A stretch of DNA of 64,000 bases from Brachybacterium endophyticum (GTDB taxonomy: Bacteria; Actinomycetota; Actinomycetes; Actinomycetales; Dermabacteraceae). The DNA lies in contig NZ_QFKX01000004.1 in NCBI RefSeq assembly GCF_003130585.1, forward strand, positions 186,001 to 250,000, in the 5' to 3' direction. The notes under the pieces are model-generated. The model was not told the origin of the DNA, searched no databases, and saw only the letters and a program-made list of their open reading frames with translations. The position numbers and the translations under genes are program-made. This document shows, piece by piece, positions 9,742-24,724 of the stretch. Each line of letters opens with the position of its first letter. Positions within the stretch are counted from its first letter, which is position 1.

Positions 9742-10616
9742 GGGCGCATCCCGTGCGCAGCGCTGTCGGAGGCGGGCAGGGACGTCCGTGACCTCTCGAC
9801 CCCCGCGCGCAGGTCGCGGGCGGTGCGGGCCAGGGTGCTCAGGGACTCGTCCCCGGCCTCGAAGTCGGTCTTCAGCGCCTTGACGAAGGCCGAGCCGACG
9901 ATCACACCGTCCGCGTACGCGCCGACCTCGGCGGCCTGGTCCCCGGTGGAGACCCCGAGGCCGACGCAGACGTTGCGGGCCCCCGCGGCGCGGGTGCGCT
10001 CCACCAGCCCCGCCGTGGTCCCGCTGACCGATGCCCGGGTCCCGGTCACGCCCATCGTGCTGGCGGCGTAGACGAACCCGGAGGCGTGGCGCACCACGTG
10101 CTCGAGACGCTCGCGCGGCGAGCTGGGGGCGACCAGGAACACGCGGTCCAGCCCCTCCCGCTCGCTCGAGGCGATCCACTCCTCGGCCTCGTCGGGGATC
10201 AGGTCGGGGGTGATCAGACCGGCACCGCCGGCGTCTGCGAGACGCCTCGCGAAGGAATCGACCCCCTGGGCGAGCACCGGGTTCCAGTAGGTCATCACCA
10301 GCACCGCGGCACCGCTGCCCCGCAGCGCGTCGACGGCCTCGAGCACGTGGTGGGTGCGCGTGCCGGCCGCCAGGGCGGCGGTCGCCGCCTCCTGGATGAC
10401 GGGCCCGTCCATCACCGGATCGGAGTACGGCAGGCCGAGCTCGAGGATGTCCACGCCGTTGTCGACCAGGGTGCGCGCGGCGGCCACGAACCGCTCCTGG
10501 TCGGGGTATCCCACGGGCAGGTAGCCGACGAGGGCGGCGCGGCCCTCCGCGCGGGCGCGCTCGAGGGCGTCGCCCGCGCGCAGACGGGATCCTGCGGTGT
10601 CGTGGGCGGCGCTCAT
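9738..10616 (-). CDS. trpA: Tryptophan synthase alpha subunit
   Basis: Cleaves indole-3-glycerol phosphate to indole and glyceraldehyde 3-phosphate, then channels indole to TrpB. At 292 residues it is slightly longer than the usual 265-275 because of extended ends. The catalytic Glu and Asp sit in [16 protein letters not shown], and the phosphate-binding loop is in [10 protein letters not shown]. The ATG overlaps the trpB stop (ATGA), and the stop overlaps the lgt start (GTGA). Confidence 0.96.
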   Translation of the reverse strand: MSAAHDTAGSRLRAGDALERARAEGRAALVGYLPVGYPDQERFVAAARTLVDNGVDILELGLPYSDPVMDGPVIQEAATAALAAGTRTHHVLEAVDALRGSGAAVLVMTYWNPVLAQGVDSFARRLADAGGAGLITPDLIPDEAEEWIASSEREGLDRVFLVAPSSPRERLEHVVRHASGFVYAASTMGVTGTRASVSGTTAGLVERTRAAGARNVCVGLGVSTGDQAAEVGAYADGVIVGSAFVKALKTDFEAGDESLSTLARTARDLRAGVERSRTSLPASDSAAHGMRP

Positions 10617-11962
10617 CGTGCGTCCTTCCGGTCGGTGGCGTCCGCTGCGGTGCTGGCCGGGCCGCTGCCATCGGGTGCGGCATCGGCGGTGGAACGGGCC
10701 AGCTCCCGCAGGGCGTCGAGATCGCCGCGAGGTGTGGTGTCCTCCAGCAGTCCGAACCAGGTCGAGGCGGTGTCCACGTCCTTGTCACCGCGCCCGGAGA
10801 GGCTGACGAGAATGGTGGCGTCCTCCCCCAGCTCCTTGCCCAGGGCGAGGGCCCCGGCCACGGCGTGGGCGGACTCGAGGGCGGGCATGATCCCCTCGGT
10901 CATCGACAGCAGCGCGAAGGCCTCCATCGCCGCGGTGTCGTCGACGGCGCGGTACTCGGCCCGTCCGATCGCGGAGAGCCAGGCGTGCTCGGGGCCGACG
11001 CTCGGGTAGTCCAGCCCCGCGCTCACGGAGTGCGACGGGATGGTCTGGCCGTCCTCGTCCTGCATCACGAAGCTGCGGGCACCGTGCAGCACGCCCGGGG
11101 TCCCGCCGCCGATGGTGGCGCTGTGGCGGCCGGTGTCGACGCCGTCGCCGCCGGCCTCGCAGCCGATCAGCCGCACGTCCTCGTCGTCCAGGAAGGCATG
11201 GAAGATGCCCATGGCGTTCGAGCCGCCGCCGACGCATGCGACGACCGCGTCGGGCAGGCCGCCGACACGCTCGAGGACCTGCTCACGGGCTTCCTCGCCG
11301 ATCACGCGATGGAAGTCGCGGACCATCACCGGGAACGGGTGGGGGCCGGCGACGGTGCCGAGCAGGTAGTGCGTGGTCTCGACGTTGGTCACCCAGTCGC
11401 GGAACGCCTCGTTGATCGCGTCCTTGAGGGTGCGCGAGCCGTGGGTGACGGGGACGACCTCGGCGCCCAGCAGGCGCATGCGCGCGACGTTCAGGGCCTG
11501 GCGCTCGGTGTCCTCCTCCCCCATGTAGATCGTGCAGTCCAGCCCGAACAGGGCGGCCGCGGTCGCCGTGGCGACCCCGTGCTGCCCGGCGCCGGTCTCG
11601 GCGATCACGCGGGTCTTGCCCATGCGCTTGGTCAGCAGGGCCTGGCCCAGGACGTTGTTGATCTTGTGGCTACCGGTGTGGTTGAGGTCCTCCCGCTTGA
11701 GCAGGATCCGGGCTCCGCCGGCCAGGCGGGAGAACCGCGGGGCCTCGCTCAGCAGGGAGGGGCGGCCGGTGTACTCACGGCTCAGGCGCTGCAGCTCGTC
11801 GGTGAACTCGGGGTCGACGATGGCCTTCTCGAAGGCCTCGCGGATCTCGTCGAGCGCGGGGACCAGGGCCTCGGGCAGGAACCGCCCGCCGAAGTCGCCG
11901 AAGTACGGACCGGCCTCGCTGCGCAGCGGGGTCCCGGGCCGCGGGAACAGACCTTCGCTCAT
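10613..11962 (-). CDS. trpB: Tryptophan synthase beta subunit
   Basis: PLP enzyme that joins indole and serine to give tryptophan. The 449-residue protein carries the PLP lysine in [13 protein letters not shown] and the phosphate-cradling loop [10 protein letters not shown]. It is longer than the usual ~400 because of a poorly conserved C-terminal tail of about 40 residues rich in Ala, Asp and Ser. It overlaps trpC and trpA by four bases each, so all three are probably translated as a coupled set. Confidence 0.96.
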   Translation of the reverse strand: MSEGLFPRPGTPLRSEAGPYFGDFGGRFLPEALVPALDEIREAFEKAIVDPEFTDELQRLSREYTGRPSLLSEAPRFSRLAGGARILLKREDLNHTGSHKINNVLGQALLTKRMGKTRVIAETGAGQHGVATATAAALFGLDCTIYMGEEDTERQALNVARMRLLGAEVVPVTHGSRTLKDAINEAFRDWVTNVETTHYLLGTVAGPHPFPVMVRDFHRVIGEEAREQVLERVGGLPDAVVACVGGGSNAMGIFHAFLDDEDVRLIGCEAGGDGVDTGRHSATIGGGTPGVLHGARSFVMQDEDGQTIPSHSVSAGLDYPSVGPEHAWLSAIGRAEYRAVDDTAAMEAFALLSMTEGIMPALESAHAVAGALALGKELGEDATILVSLSGRGDKDVDTASTWFGLLEDTTPRGDLDALRELARSTADAAPDGSGPASTAADATDRKDAR

Positions 11963-12840
11963 GCGTCTCCACCTTCCTGCGGGCCCTGGGTGGGCTCGGT
12001 GCTGCTCGCTGTACGTGTCGCGTCCGCGCCGTCCCGGCCCCGGCGGGCTACGGCCCGGAAGTCCTGCACGCTGCGCCGCGGGTCCGCGCCGGTGACCAGC
12101 GCCTCGCCCACCAGCACCGCATCGGCGCCGGCCCGGGCGTAGGCCTCGACGTCGGCGATCGAGGCGACGGCCGACTCGCCGACGGCGAGCACCTCCGCCG
12201 GGACCCGGCCCAGCAGCTCCGTCGCCCGGTCGAGGTGGACGTCGAGGGTGGTGAGGTCACGGGCGTTGACGCCCACGAGCTCGGGGTCCAGGGCCAGGGC
12301 CCGCTCGAGCTCGGGCCCGGTGTGCACCTCCACGAGCGCGTGCATGCCGAGCTCGCGGGTGAGGGCGTGCAGATCGCGCAGCTGGGCGTCGTCGAGGGCG
12401 GCCACGATCAGCAGCACCATGTCGGCGCCGTGGGCGCGGGCCTCGAGCACCTGGTACTCCTCGACGGTGAAGTCCTTGCGGAGCACCGGCACGTCGACGC
12501 TGCCGCGCACGGCGTCGAGGTCCACGAGCGACCCGCCGAAGCGGCGGGCCTCGGTGAGCACGCTGATGGCGCTGGTCCCGGCCTCCGCATAGATGCGGGC
12601 GAGCGCGGCGGGGTCGGCGATCTCGGCGAGGTCGCCCTTGGAGGGGCTGCGGCGCTTGACCTCCGCGATCAGACCCAGCGTGGTGCCGTCGCCCGCGAGG
12701 GCGGAACGGGCGTCCCGCGCGGGCGCGGTCTGGGAGGCGAGGCGCTCGAGGGCGGGGCGAGGGAGCTCTTCGCGACGCACCTCGAGGTCCTCGCGGACTC
12801 CCTCGATGATGCTGTCGAGGACGGTTCCTGTCGTTCTCAC
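11959..12840 (-). CDS. trpC: Indole-3-glycerol phosphate synthase
   Basis: Closes the indole ring of carboxyphenylamino-deoxyribulose phosphate. The 293-residue TIM barrel has the substrate-binding motif [12 protein letters not shown], the catalytic Lys in LRKDFTV, and the phosphate-binding VGEALVTG. The GTG start at 12840 has a GGAGG ribosome site about five bases before it. It begins a new coupled block, trpC-trpB-trpA-lgt, 69 bases after DUF2752, and that gap contains a strong hairpin. trpD and trpG are not in the window. Confidence 0.95.
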   Translation of the reverse strand: MRTTGTVLDSIIEGVREDLEVRREELPRPALERLASQTAPARDARSALAGDGTTLGLIAEVKRRSPSKGDLAEIADPAALARIYAEAGTSAISVLTEARRFGGSLVDLDAVRGSVDVPVLRKDFTVEEYQVLEARAHGADMVLLIVAALDDAQLRDLHALTRELGMHALVEVHTGPELERALALDPELVGVNARDLTTLDVHLDRATELLGRVPAEVLAVGESAVASIADVEAYARAGADAVLVGEALVTGADPRRSVQDFRAVARRGRDGADATRTASSTEPTQGPQEGGDA

Positions 12841-12877
12841 GGACCCTCCTGTGGGAGACGGAAGCGGATCGGACGAT

Positions 12878-12903
12878 GGGCGGGGCCGCGTGCGGCACCG
12901 CCC
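12878..12903 (-). other. Hairpin before trpC
   Basis: The minus-strand RNA can fold as GGGCGG, U, GCCG, loop CACG, CGGC, C, CCGCCC: two stems separated by one mismatch. It lies between the DUF2752 stop and the trpC ribosome site. It could be a weak terminator, a processing site or an attenuator. No leader peptide or rival fold was found. Confidence 0.45.
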
Positions 12904-12909
12904 CGGGGC

Positions 12910-13335
12910 TCACGCCCCGATGAACGAGGGCGCGGCGAGGAATTCCAGACCGGGCAGGTTGCGGGCGATCGAGTAGGCCAGGACCAGCGCGCCGAGGGCG
13001 ATCATCAGGGTGTTCGAGGGCCGCAGCGGGGCGCTGCGGCCCCGCACCCGGGCGTGGCCCCAGCGCACGAACAGCGCGAGGGCGACGGGCAGGGCGATCA
13101 CGATCATCGCGTTCGATCGCAGCGCGAGCACGGGATCTCCCGCCAGCAGGGCGTGGACGGCGCGCGTGGCCCCGCAGCCGGGGCAGTCCAGCCCGGTCAG
13201 CAGATGGAAGGGACACAGCGGCACGTCCTGCGTGAAGGGGTCGAAGACCGCCTGCAGGCCGATCGCCGCGGCGCCGGCGGCCGCGAGCAGGGCGAGCGGC
13301 AGGACCGCGCCCCTCGCGCCCGCCGGTGCGTTCAC
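12910..13335 (-). CDS. DUF2752 family small membrane protein
   Basis: A 141-residue membrane protein of unknown role with about three membrane helices. The family signature is the cysteine-rich loop CPFHLLTGLDCPGCGATRAV after the first helix, with the GCGATR core typical of DUF2752. The Cys pattern suggests a redox or metal function, which is inference only. The GTG start overlaps the stop of the upstream gene as GTGA. It sits in the trpE-to-trpC interval together with two other small membrane proteins. Confidence 0.85.
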   Translation of the reverse strand: MNAPAGARGAVLPLALLAAAGAAAIGLQAVFDPFTQDVPLCPFHLLTGLDCPGCGATRAVHALLAGDPVLALRSNAMIVIALPVALALFVRWGHARVRGRSAPLRPSNTLMIALGALVLAYSIARNLPGLEFLAAPSFIGA

Positions 13336-13571
13336 CGTGCCTGGGCCCGGCGGCTCTTCTGGCCGAAGCCGGCGATCCGCAGCACGAGGCTCACGATCAG
13401 GGCGAGCACGATCACGATCGCACCGCCGATGATGATCGGCACGTCCACCAGGACGAGGCCGAGGGCCGCGACGATCGACCCGAGGACGACCCCCACCGTG
13501 CAGACCCAGGCGGCGACGGTGTTGCCCTCGTTCTCCGGGGGCGGCGGCGGGACGGCGTGCAGGCTGGGCAT
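13332..13571 (-). CDS. HGxxPAAW-like small membrane protein
   Basis: A 79-residue protein with a Pro-rich start, a GNTVAAW segment near residue 16 and two membrane helices (about 20-40 and 45-65) followed by a short basic tail. The GNTVAAW stretch resembles the HGxxPAAW motif of a short actinobacterial membrane family seen near trp genes, but His and Pro are replaced here. No function is known. The ATG at 13571 lies 33 bases after the preceding gene. Confidence 0.8.
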   Translation of the reverse strand: MPSLHAVPPPPPENEGNTVAAWVCTVGVVLGSIVAALGLVLVDVPIIIGGAIVIVLALIVSLVLRIAGFGQKSRRAQAR

Positions 13572-13604
13572 GGAGACCTCTCGGGGACGTGCGGGTGGTG
13601 GCCT

Positions 13605-14213
13605 TCATTCTGCCACGCGCGGAGGACCACCAGAGGACGGGTCCTCGCCGCGGCTGAGTGCGTCCCAGGCGGCGGCGGGGTCCTCGCTCGGGTCCGTCTC
13701 GCGCGCCACACGGCTGCGGGCCGCGTCGCGCTGATAGCGGGAGGGGCGACGCGGCCATCGTCCGCCCACCAGCAGCACCGCGAGACCGGTCGCGATCAGC
13801 AGCGCAGCGGGGATCACGGCCAGCAGCGGCCAGCTGGTGGCGCCGGCGCTGATCGACCCGCCCACGACGCCCGTCTTCTCCGCCACGGCGGACCGCGACG
13901 CGGCGACCGTGTCGGTGCTCACGCCGAGGGCGCTGACCGCGGCGCCGACGCCGACGAGCACGAGCACGGGACCGGCGACGAACCGCACCCACCGCGCCGC
14001 GAGGGTGGTCGCGACGGCTGCCGCGGCGCCCACCAGGGCGAGGGCGAGGACGGCGGGGGCCGCGTCCTGGCCGGTGACTGCGACGGATTCCTGGGTCCCC
14101 GTGAAGCCGGCGGCCTTCGCGGTGGTCCAGGTCGCCCGGGACGTCGCGGCCAGGACGAGGGAGGCCAGCAGGGCGAGCAGGACCACGGCGCGCCGTGAGA
14201 GCAGGCGCCTCAT
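13605..14213 (-). CDS. Trp biosynthesis-associated membrane protein
   Basis: A 202-residue membrane protein with about four helices: a signal-anchor-like first helix (about 9-28), then segments near 55-75, 78-98 and 125-148, and a hydrophilic tail. It matches the actinobacterial family found beside trpE (Trp_oprn_chp type). Its role is unknown, and transport or regulation of tryptophan has only been guessed from its position. Its ATG overlaps the trpE stop as ATGA. Confidence 0.88.
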   Translation of the reverse strand: MRRLLSRRAVVLLALLASLVLAATSRATWTTAKAAGFTGTQESVAVTGQDAAPAVLALALVGAAAAVATTLAARWVRFVAGPVLVLVGVGAAVSALGVSTDTVAASRSAVAEKTGVVGGSISAGATSWPLLAVIPAALLIATGLAVLLVGGRWPRRPSRYQRDAARSRVARETDPSEDPAAAWDALSRGEDPSSGGPPRVAE

Positions 14214-15799
14214 GCCTCACGCACCGTCTGCGCGGAGGCGACGGCACGCAGCGCGGCCGCCGCCTTGGCCTGGGACTCGCGGTGCTCCATGGTCGGCCGG
14301 GAGTCCGCCACGACACCGCCGCCGGCCTGCACGTGCGCGGTGCCGTCCTTGATCACGGCGGTGCGGATCGCGATGGCCATGTCCATGTCACCGGCGAAGT
14401 CGATGTAGCCGACGGTGCCGCCGTAGACGCCGCGGCGCACGGGCTCGAGACGGTCGATGATCTGCAGCGCGCGGGGCTTCGGGGCGCCCGAGAGGGTGCC
14501 GGCCGGGAAGGTCGCACGCAGGGCGTCGCACGCCGTCGCGTCCTCGCGCAGGACGCCGGTGACGTCGCTCGAGATGTGCTGGATGTGGCTGAAACGCTCG
14601 ATGTGCATGAGGTCGCGCACCGTGACGCTGCCGGGCTCGCACACCTTCTGCAGATCGTTGCGTGCGAGGTCGACGAGCATCAGGTGCTCGCTGCACTCCT
14701 TGGGGTCGGCCAGCAGCTCCTCGGCCAGACGCGCATCCTCCTCGGGAGAGGTGCCGCGCGGACGCGAGCCCGCGATCGGGTGGGTGCCGGCGCTGCGACC
14801 GCGCACGGTCACCAGGGCCTCCGGGCTCGCACCCACCACGTCGATCGGCGCGCCCTCCCCGTCGACGGTGCGCAGCAGGAACATGTAGGGGCTCGGGTTC
14901 ACCCGGCGCAGGACCCGGTAGACGTCCAGCGGATCGGCCGCCGTGGGCAGCGAGAACCGCTGGGAGGGCACGACCTGGAAGATCTCGCCGTCCACGATGT
15001 CGCGCACGGCCTCGCGCACGGCCTCCTCGTACTCGAGCCGGCTGGTGCGTGCCTTCGGGGAGACCTCGGAGACGGCGTCGTAGACCGCCGGGCGGGCCGG
15101 CAGCTCACGGTGCAGCGCCTCGCGCATCGCGCCCAGTCGGGCGAGGGCGTCGTCGTAGGCCTCGTCGACGCGCTCGTCCGTGCCGTCGAGGTTCAGGGCG
15201 TTGGCGACCAGCAGCACGGTCGAGTCGTGGGAGTCGTGGACGGCCACGTCCTGCGCGAGCAGCAGGGAGATGTCGGGGATGCCGATCTCGTCGGCCGGGG
15301 CGTCCGGCAGCTTCTCCCAGTACCGCACGGCGTCGTAGGCGACGAAGCCGACGAGCCCGCCGGTGAACGGAGGCAGCTGCGGCAGGCGCGCGGAGCGGAA
15401 GGCATCGGTGAGGGCGGCCAGCGCCTGCATCGGGTCGCCGTCGGTGGGGACGCCCGCGGGCGTCTCGCCGACCCAGCGGGCGCTGCCGTCGGACTCGGTC
15501 AGCACGGACTTCGCCCTGCTGCCGATGATCGACCAGCGGGAACCCTCGCCCTCCCCCGCGCTCTCCAGGAGGAACGTGCCGCGCGGATCGTCGGGATCGG
15601 TCAGCCGACGGTAGAGCGAGAGCGGGGTGTCCTCGTCCACGAGCAGCCGCAGGGTCAGCGGGACGATCCGCTGGCGCGCCGCGAGGGCGCGGAAGGTCTC
15701 TCGGTCGGGCTGGACGACGCCCAGGGCGTCCCCCTCGATCCCGGCGACGAGCTCGGGGTAGACGCCCTCCTCCGGGGAGGACTCCTCGGTCGTGGTCAT
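14210..15799 (-). CDS. trpE: Anthranilate synthase component I
   Basis: Makes anthranilate from chorismate with ammonia or with glutamine supplied by TrpG. The 529-residue protein has the N-terminal feedback site (FLLES near residue 77, the segment that binds tryptophan in studied enzymes) and the chorismate-binding core with [16 protein letters not shown] and [11 protein letters not shown]. The intact LLES motif suggests normal tryptophan inhibition. It overlaps hisI and the Trp membrane gene by four bases each. Confidence 0.96.
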   Translation of the reverse strand: MTTTEESSPEEGVYPELVAGIEGDALGVVQPDRETFRALAARQRIVPLTLRLLVDEDTPLSLYRRLTDPDDPRGTFLLESAGEGEGSRWSIIGSRAKSVLTESDGSARWVGETPAGVPTDGDPMQALAALTDAFRSARLPQLPPFTGGLVGFVAYDAVRYWEKLPDAPADEIGIPDISLLLAQDVAVHDSHDSTVLLVANALNLDGTDERVDEAYDDALARLGAMREALHRELPARPAVYDAVSEVSPKARTSRLEYEEAVREAVRDIVDGEIFQVVPSQRFSLPTAADPLDVYRVLRRVNPSPYMFLLRTVDGEGAPIDVVGASPEALVTVRGRSAGTHPIAGSRPRGTSPEEDARLAEELLADPKECSEHLMLVDLARNDLQKVCEPGSVTVRDLMHIERFSHIQHISSDVTGVLREDATACDALRATFPAGTLSGAPKPRALQIIDRLEPVRRGVYGGTVGYIDFAGDMDMAIAIRTAVIKDGTAHVQAGGGVVADSRPTMEHRESQAKAAAALRAVASAQTVREA

Positions 15800-16235
15800 C
15801 GGGCGGTGTCCTCCTTCGGGTTCGGCGGCTCGGACGGATCCGTGTGGGAGCGTCGCTCGGCTCGGCTCAGGACCGTCGCGGGCAGCTCGCCGCCCACGAA
15901 ACAGGTCTCGGTGCCGCGGTGGCAGGCAGGACCCACCTGGTCCACGCGCACCAGCAGCGTGTCGCCGTCGCAGTCGAGGGCGACCGAGCGCACGAACTGC
16001 ACGTGGCCGCTGGTGTCACCCTTGCGCCAGTACTCCTGGCGCGAGCGGGACCAGAAGCTCACGCGTCCCTCCTCGAGCGTGCGCCGCAGCGCCTCGTCGT
16101 CCATCCAGCCGACCATCAGCACACGCGAGTCGACGGCGTCCTGGACGACGGCCGCCACCAGCCCGTTCGCGTCGTGGGTCAGGCGCGCGGCGATGTCGGG
16201 GTCGAGGCTGGGGCCCGCTGCGGGCCGCTCGGCCG

Positions 16236-16239
<4 letters not shown>
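15796..16239 (-). CDS. hisI: Phosphoribosyl-AMP cyclohydrolase
   Basis: Third step of histidine synthesis: opens the adenine ring of PR-AMP. At 147 residues it is the stand-alone cyclohydrolase, not fused to HisE. The active-site motif [17 protein letters not shown] is present, with the zinc cysteines in DCDGDTLL and [12 protein letters not shown]. The GTG start overlaps the metK stop as GTGA. The hisI-trpE pair is common in actinobacteria, but direct coupling to metK is not what I expect (see findings). Confidence 0.96.
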
Positions 16240-17440
<1,201 letters not shown>

Positions 17441-17444
<4 letters not shown>

Positions 17445-18733
17445 GCGGACCAGGGTACGTGCCCCAGCCTGCTCGCGACCTGCGCGAGCAGGGTGTGGGC
17501 GACCACGGTCTTGGTGCCCTCGGCGCGGGCGACCTCCTGGCCCCGGGCGTCCAGGATCTCCACCGCCGTGTCCTCGGCGCCGAAGACCCCGGCGCTGACG
17601 TCGTTGAACACCAGCAGATCGGCGCCCTTGCGCTGCGCCTTGGACTCCGCGAGCTCACGGGAGCTCGAGCCCTCCTGGCCGGTCTCGGCCGCGAAACCGA
17701 CGATGACATGCGGGGACACATCGGCACCCTGTCGGCTCCGCTGCTCCTCGCGGGCGCGGACCGTGGTCGCCAGGACGTCCTCGGTGCGCACGAGATCGAG
17801 GGTGGGGACGTCGTCCTCGCCCGTCTTCTTGATCTTGGAGACGGCTCGGGAGGCAGGGGTGAAATCGGCCACGGCCGCGGCCATCACCAGCGCATCGGCC
17901 CTCTCCCGCTCGGCGGCGACGGCGGCGGCGAGCTCGGCGGCGTCGCCCACGTCCACACGGCGGGCCCCCGGGGGCGTCTCCAGGCCGACGTTGGCCGCGA
18001 TCAGGGTGACCTCGGCGCCGCGGGCGAGCGCGGCGTGCGCGAGCGCCCAGCCCTGCTTGCCCGAGGAGCGGTTGGCGAGGAAGCGGACGGGGTCGATCTC
18101 CTCGCGGGTGCCACCGGCGGTGATCAGCACCCGTCGGCCGACGAGGTCCCGGACCACTCCCCCGTGCTCGTCGCGCGGCGCGCTCAGCTGAGCGCGCGCC
18201 GCCGCCAGGATCGCCTCGGGCTCGGGCAGCCGCCCCGGTCCCGAGTCCGGACCGGTGAGTCGACCGACCTCCGGCTCGAGCACACGCACTCCGCGCTCGC
18301 GCAGCAGTGCGACGTTCTCGCGCGTCGCGGGGTGCTGCCACATCTCGGTGTGCATGGCGGGCACCATCATCGCGCGAGGCCCGGCCATCAGCAGGGTCGC
18401 CGTGAGCAGGTCGTCGGCACGTCCGGTCCGGGCGCGCGCGAGCAGGTCGGCGGTGGCGGGCACCACCAACACCAGATCGGCCTGCTGACCGATGCGCACG
18501 TGGGCGACCTCGTCGACGTCCTCGAAGACGCTCGTGGTCACCGGGTGGTGGCTGAGGGCCTCCCAGGTCGCGGCGCCCACGAACTCCAGCGAGCTGCGGG
18601 TGGGGATCACCCGGACATCGGCACCGGACGCATCAAGGCCGCGCAGCACGTGCGCGGCCTTGTACGCGGCAATACCGCCGCTCACGCCGAGGACGATCCG
18701 CGCTCCGCGCAGGACGTCGGCGTCGGGAGTCAT
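17441..18733 (-). CDS. coaBC: Bifunctional phosphopantothenoylcysteine decarboxylase / synthetase
   Basis: Two steps of CoA synthesis in one 430-residue protein. The N-terminal FMN-dependent CoaC half has [11 protein letters not shown], the catalytic His in EALSHHPV, and PAMHTEMW, where His replaces the Asn of the E. coli PAMN motif, a form I recall as common in actinobacteria. The C-terminal CoaB half begins with [15 protein letters not shown] and contains the KIKK lysines. It lies ten bases after rpoZ and overlaps metK as ATGA. Confidence 0.96.
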
Positions 18734-18743
18734 CGACGTGACC

Positions 18744-19109
18744 TCAGAAGGAGAGGTCGGTCACCGGCGGCTCGGGAGCGTCCGCGCCGAGCTGCAGCGG
18801 GGCGAGCGAGGACTCGGACTCGGCCTGCTTCCGGGCCTCGAGCTCGGCCTCGTCGATCTCGCGGGCGACCAGCAGGCCCTCGTCGATCTCGCGCAGCGCG
18901 ATCGACAGCGGCTTCTCCTGGTTCTCGACGTCCACGAGGGGGCCGACGTACTCGAGCAGGCCCTCGGACAGCTGCGAGTAGTAGGCGTTGATCTGACGGG
19001 CGCGCTGGGACGAGTAGAGCACGAGCGCGTACTTCGAGTCGACGTCCTCGAGGAGGCGGTCGACCGGAGGGTTCGTGATGCCCTCGGGCTGGGCTTCGGT
19101 TCCGAACAC
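18744..19109 (-). CDS. rpoZ: RNA polymerase omega subunit
   Basis: Small subunit that helps assemble RNA polymerase around beta-prime. The 121-residue product has the conserved N-terminal helix with [20 protein letters not shown] and the block [12 protein letters not shown], followed by an actinobacterial C-terminal extension rich in Glu and Ala. The GTG start at 19109 follows AAGGGACC. It lies between gmk and coaBC, the standard actinobacterial order. Confidence 0.94.
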   Translation of the reverse strand: MFGTEAQPEGITNPPVDRLLEDVDSKYALVLYSSQRARQINAYYSQLSEGLLEYVGPLVDVENQEKPLSIALREIDEGLLVAREIDEAELEARKQAESESSLAPLQLGADAPEPPVTDLSF

Positions 19110-19230
19110 GGAGGGTCCCTTCGATTGACGATGTGCACGACGGACGTGCCGCGTGCGACCACCCAGGATACGCCCCGTGACGTCGGGGGGCCAGGCGTGC
19201 GGGGGCGGGGTTGGTCACGACGCCGGCGAC

Positions 19231-19845
19231 TCAGTCGTCGGCGGGGGCGGATGCGGGTGGGATCCCGATCAGGGTGGCGAGACGGTTCGTGGCGTCCTCG
19301 ATCGTGTCGTTGACGATCGTGACGTCGAACTCGCTCTCGGCGGCGAGCTCGACGCGGGCCGTGGCCAGGCGTCGTTCGCGCTCCTCGGCGCTCTCGGTGC
19401 CGCGGCCGACGAGCCGGTGCACGAGCGTCTCCCAGTCCGGCGGGGCGAGGAAGACGAAGAGGGCCTCGGGCATGCTCTCGCGGACCTGGCGGGCGCCGGC
19501 GAGATCTATCTCGAGCAGCACCGGCCGGTGCTGCGCGATCTTCTGCTCGACGGCCGCCCGGGGCGTGCCGTAGCGGTGGCGGCCGTGGACGACCGCCCAC
19601 TCGAGCATCTGCCCGCTCTCCACGAGGCGGGTGAACTCCTCCTCGCTCACGAAGGAGTAGTGCACCCCGTCGATCTCACCGGGGCGAGGGGGCCTGGTCG
19701 TCGCGGAGACCGACAGCCACACGTCGGGGAACCGTGCCCGCATGGCTGCGGACACGGTTCCCTTGCCGACGGCGGTGGGCCCGGCGAGGACCGTCACCGG
19801 GACGCGGCGGGCGCCCTCGGCGCCGGTCGCGGACTCCCCCGTCAC
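19231..19845 (-). CDS. gmk: Guanylate kinase
   Basis: Phosphorylates GMP to GDP. The 204-residue protein has the P-loop GPTAVGKGT (the more common form is GPSGVGKGT, so two positions differ but the G-x4-GKGT frame is kept), the GMP-binding [13 protein letters not shown] and DGVHYSFVS, and [12 protein letters not shown]. The GTG start overlaps the mihF stop as GTGA. Confidence 0.96.
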   Translation of the reverse strand: MTGESATGAEGARRVPVTVLAGPTAVGKGTVSAAMRARFPDVWLSVSATTRPPRPGEIDGVHYSFVSEEEFTRLVESGQMLEWAVVHGRHRYGTPRAAVEQKIAQHRPVLLEIDLAGARQVRESMPEALFVFLAPPDWETLVHRLVGRGTESAEERERRLATARVELAAESEFDVTIVNDTIEDATNRLATLIGIPPASAPADD

Positions 19846-20168
19846 TCGGAGAAGTGGGCGATGAGCTTCTCAGCCTGGTGCGAGCCGAGGCCGCGCACCT
19901 TGCGAGAGGGCGAGATCCCGATCTCCTCCATGATCTGCTGCGCCTTGACCTTACCGACGCCCGGCAGGGCCTCGAGGAGGGCGGCGACACGGAGACGGCC
20001 GATGACCTCGTTCTTCTCGGCCTCCTTGAGCACCTTGGCGATCTCTTCGCCACGGCGACCGGTGGACTCCTTGAGACGGGACTTGATGGCGGCGCGCTCG
20101 CGGCGAGCCTCCGCGGCCTTCTTCAGGGCCTCGGCGCGCTGTTCCGGGGAGAGAGGAGGGAGAGCCAC
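19842..20168 (-). CDS. mihF: Actinobacterial integration host factor
   Basis: Nucleoid protein of the mIHF type, unrelated to the HU/IHF of proteobacteria. The 108-residue product has a basic N-terminal helix region and an H2TH-like DNA-binding core around [23 protein letters not shown], then [14 protein letters not shown]. It starts with GTG at 20168, eight bases after GAGG. A 261-base gap separates it from pyrF. A TACAGT on the minus strand at 20314-20319 may be its -10. Confidence 0.94.
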   Translation of the reverse strand: MALPPLSPEQRAEALKKAAEARRERAAIKSRLKESTGRRGEEIAKVLKEAEKNEVIGRLRVAALLEALPGVGKVKAQQIMEEIGISPSRKVRGLGSHQAEKLIAHFSE

Positions 20169-20429
20169 TGTCGTACCTCAGTTCTTGGTTCGGTGACGGG
20201 TGTCCTGATGCCAGGGTCCCGGGGACCGGGTCCCACCGCGCCGTCCGACCGATCGGCCCTGATCCTCGCGGATCGTCGCGGACCTGCACGTCCCGGGCGG
20301 GAGCGGTGGCACGACTGTAACCCGATGCACGCCGGATTTCGTCTCTTCTCGGCGCGTCGCTCCAGTTCGCACGCTCGGAGACGCCGTTTTCTGACGCTCC
20401 TCGGGGTCGTCGTGTCGAAATCCGGTACC

Positions 20430-21316
20430 TCAGCCGGCGGACGGCACGGCGTACGCGGCGGCGAGCTCACGGGTCCTGGCCTCGAGCGCCGCGGTCGCGG
20501 GACCGGCCGCGAGGACGCCGCGCGAGATCGACACCAGCACGCGCTCGGCGGCCGGCCCGAAGACCTCGTCACGCTCCCGGGGCCCCGCGCCCTGGGCGCC
20601 GAACCCGGGGGCGAGCAGGGGCGCCCTGGTCGCCGCGAGGTCGATGCCGAGCTCCGCCGGGGCGGCGCCGACGGTCGCGCCGACCACCAGCCCCGTGCTC
20701 CCCCACCCGTGCTCGTCCTCGGCGCCCGTCGCGGAGAGCTCGGCGAGATTGCGTTCGCCCGCGCTCTCGGCGACCGCTCGCGCGATGGCCGTGCCCTCCG
20801 CGGTGACGGCGTGCTGGACCTCGGGCCCGTCGGGGTTCGAGGTCAGGGCGAGCACGAACACGCCCTTGCCGTGCTCCGCCGCCAGCTCGAGCGCGGGCGC
20901 GAGCGATCCGAACCCCAGATACGGGCTGAGCGTGATCGCATCGGCCTCGAGCGGGGCCCCCGGCCGCAGGTAGGCATCGGCATAGCCCGCCATGGTCGAC
21001 CCGATGTCTCCGCGCTTCACGTCGAGCACGGTCAGCAGACCGCGCTCGCGGGCGAGCGCGAGGAGCTCCTCGAGCGCGTCGATGCCGGCGGCACCATGAC
21101 GCTCGAAGAACGCCGACTGCGGCTTCAGCGCGCAGGCGTGCTCCGCACAGGCCTCCAGCACCCGCAGGGAGAAGCTGCGCAGGCCGGCGGGGTCGTCGGC
21201 CAGCCCCCAGTCCCTCAGCAGGGTCTCGTGGGGGTCGACGCCGACCACGAGCGGCCCGCGCGCCCGGACGGCCTCGCGCAGCCTCCGCCCGAAGGTCTCC
21301 GAGTCCTTCGCACCGC

Positions 21317-21320
<4 letters not shown>
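20430..21320 (-). CDS. pyrF: Orotidine 5'-phosphate decarboxylase (type 2)
   Basis: Last step of UMP synthesis. At 296 residues it belongs to the longer, mycobacterial-type PyrF family. The catalytic lysine motif [12 protein letters not shown] is present, with VGVDPHE near the start and the phosphate-binding region late in the chain (SISRGVL). The ATG overlaps the carB stop as ATGA. It ends the pyr operon. Confidence 0.95.

Positions 21321-24723
<3,403 letters not shown>

Positions 24724-24724
<1 letters not shown>

Noticed and set aside
12841-12909. Trp leader peptide or classical attenuator
   Set aside because: No small frame with Trp codons and no competing stems around the hairpin.
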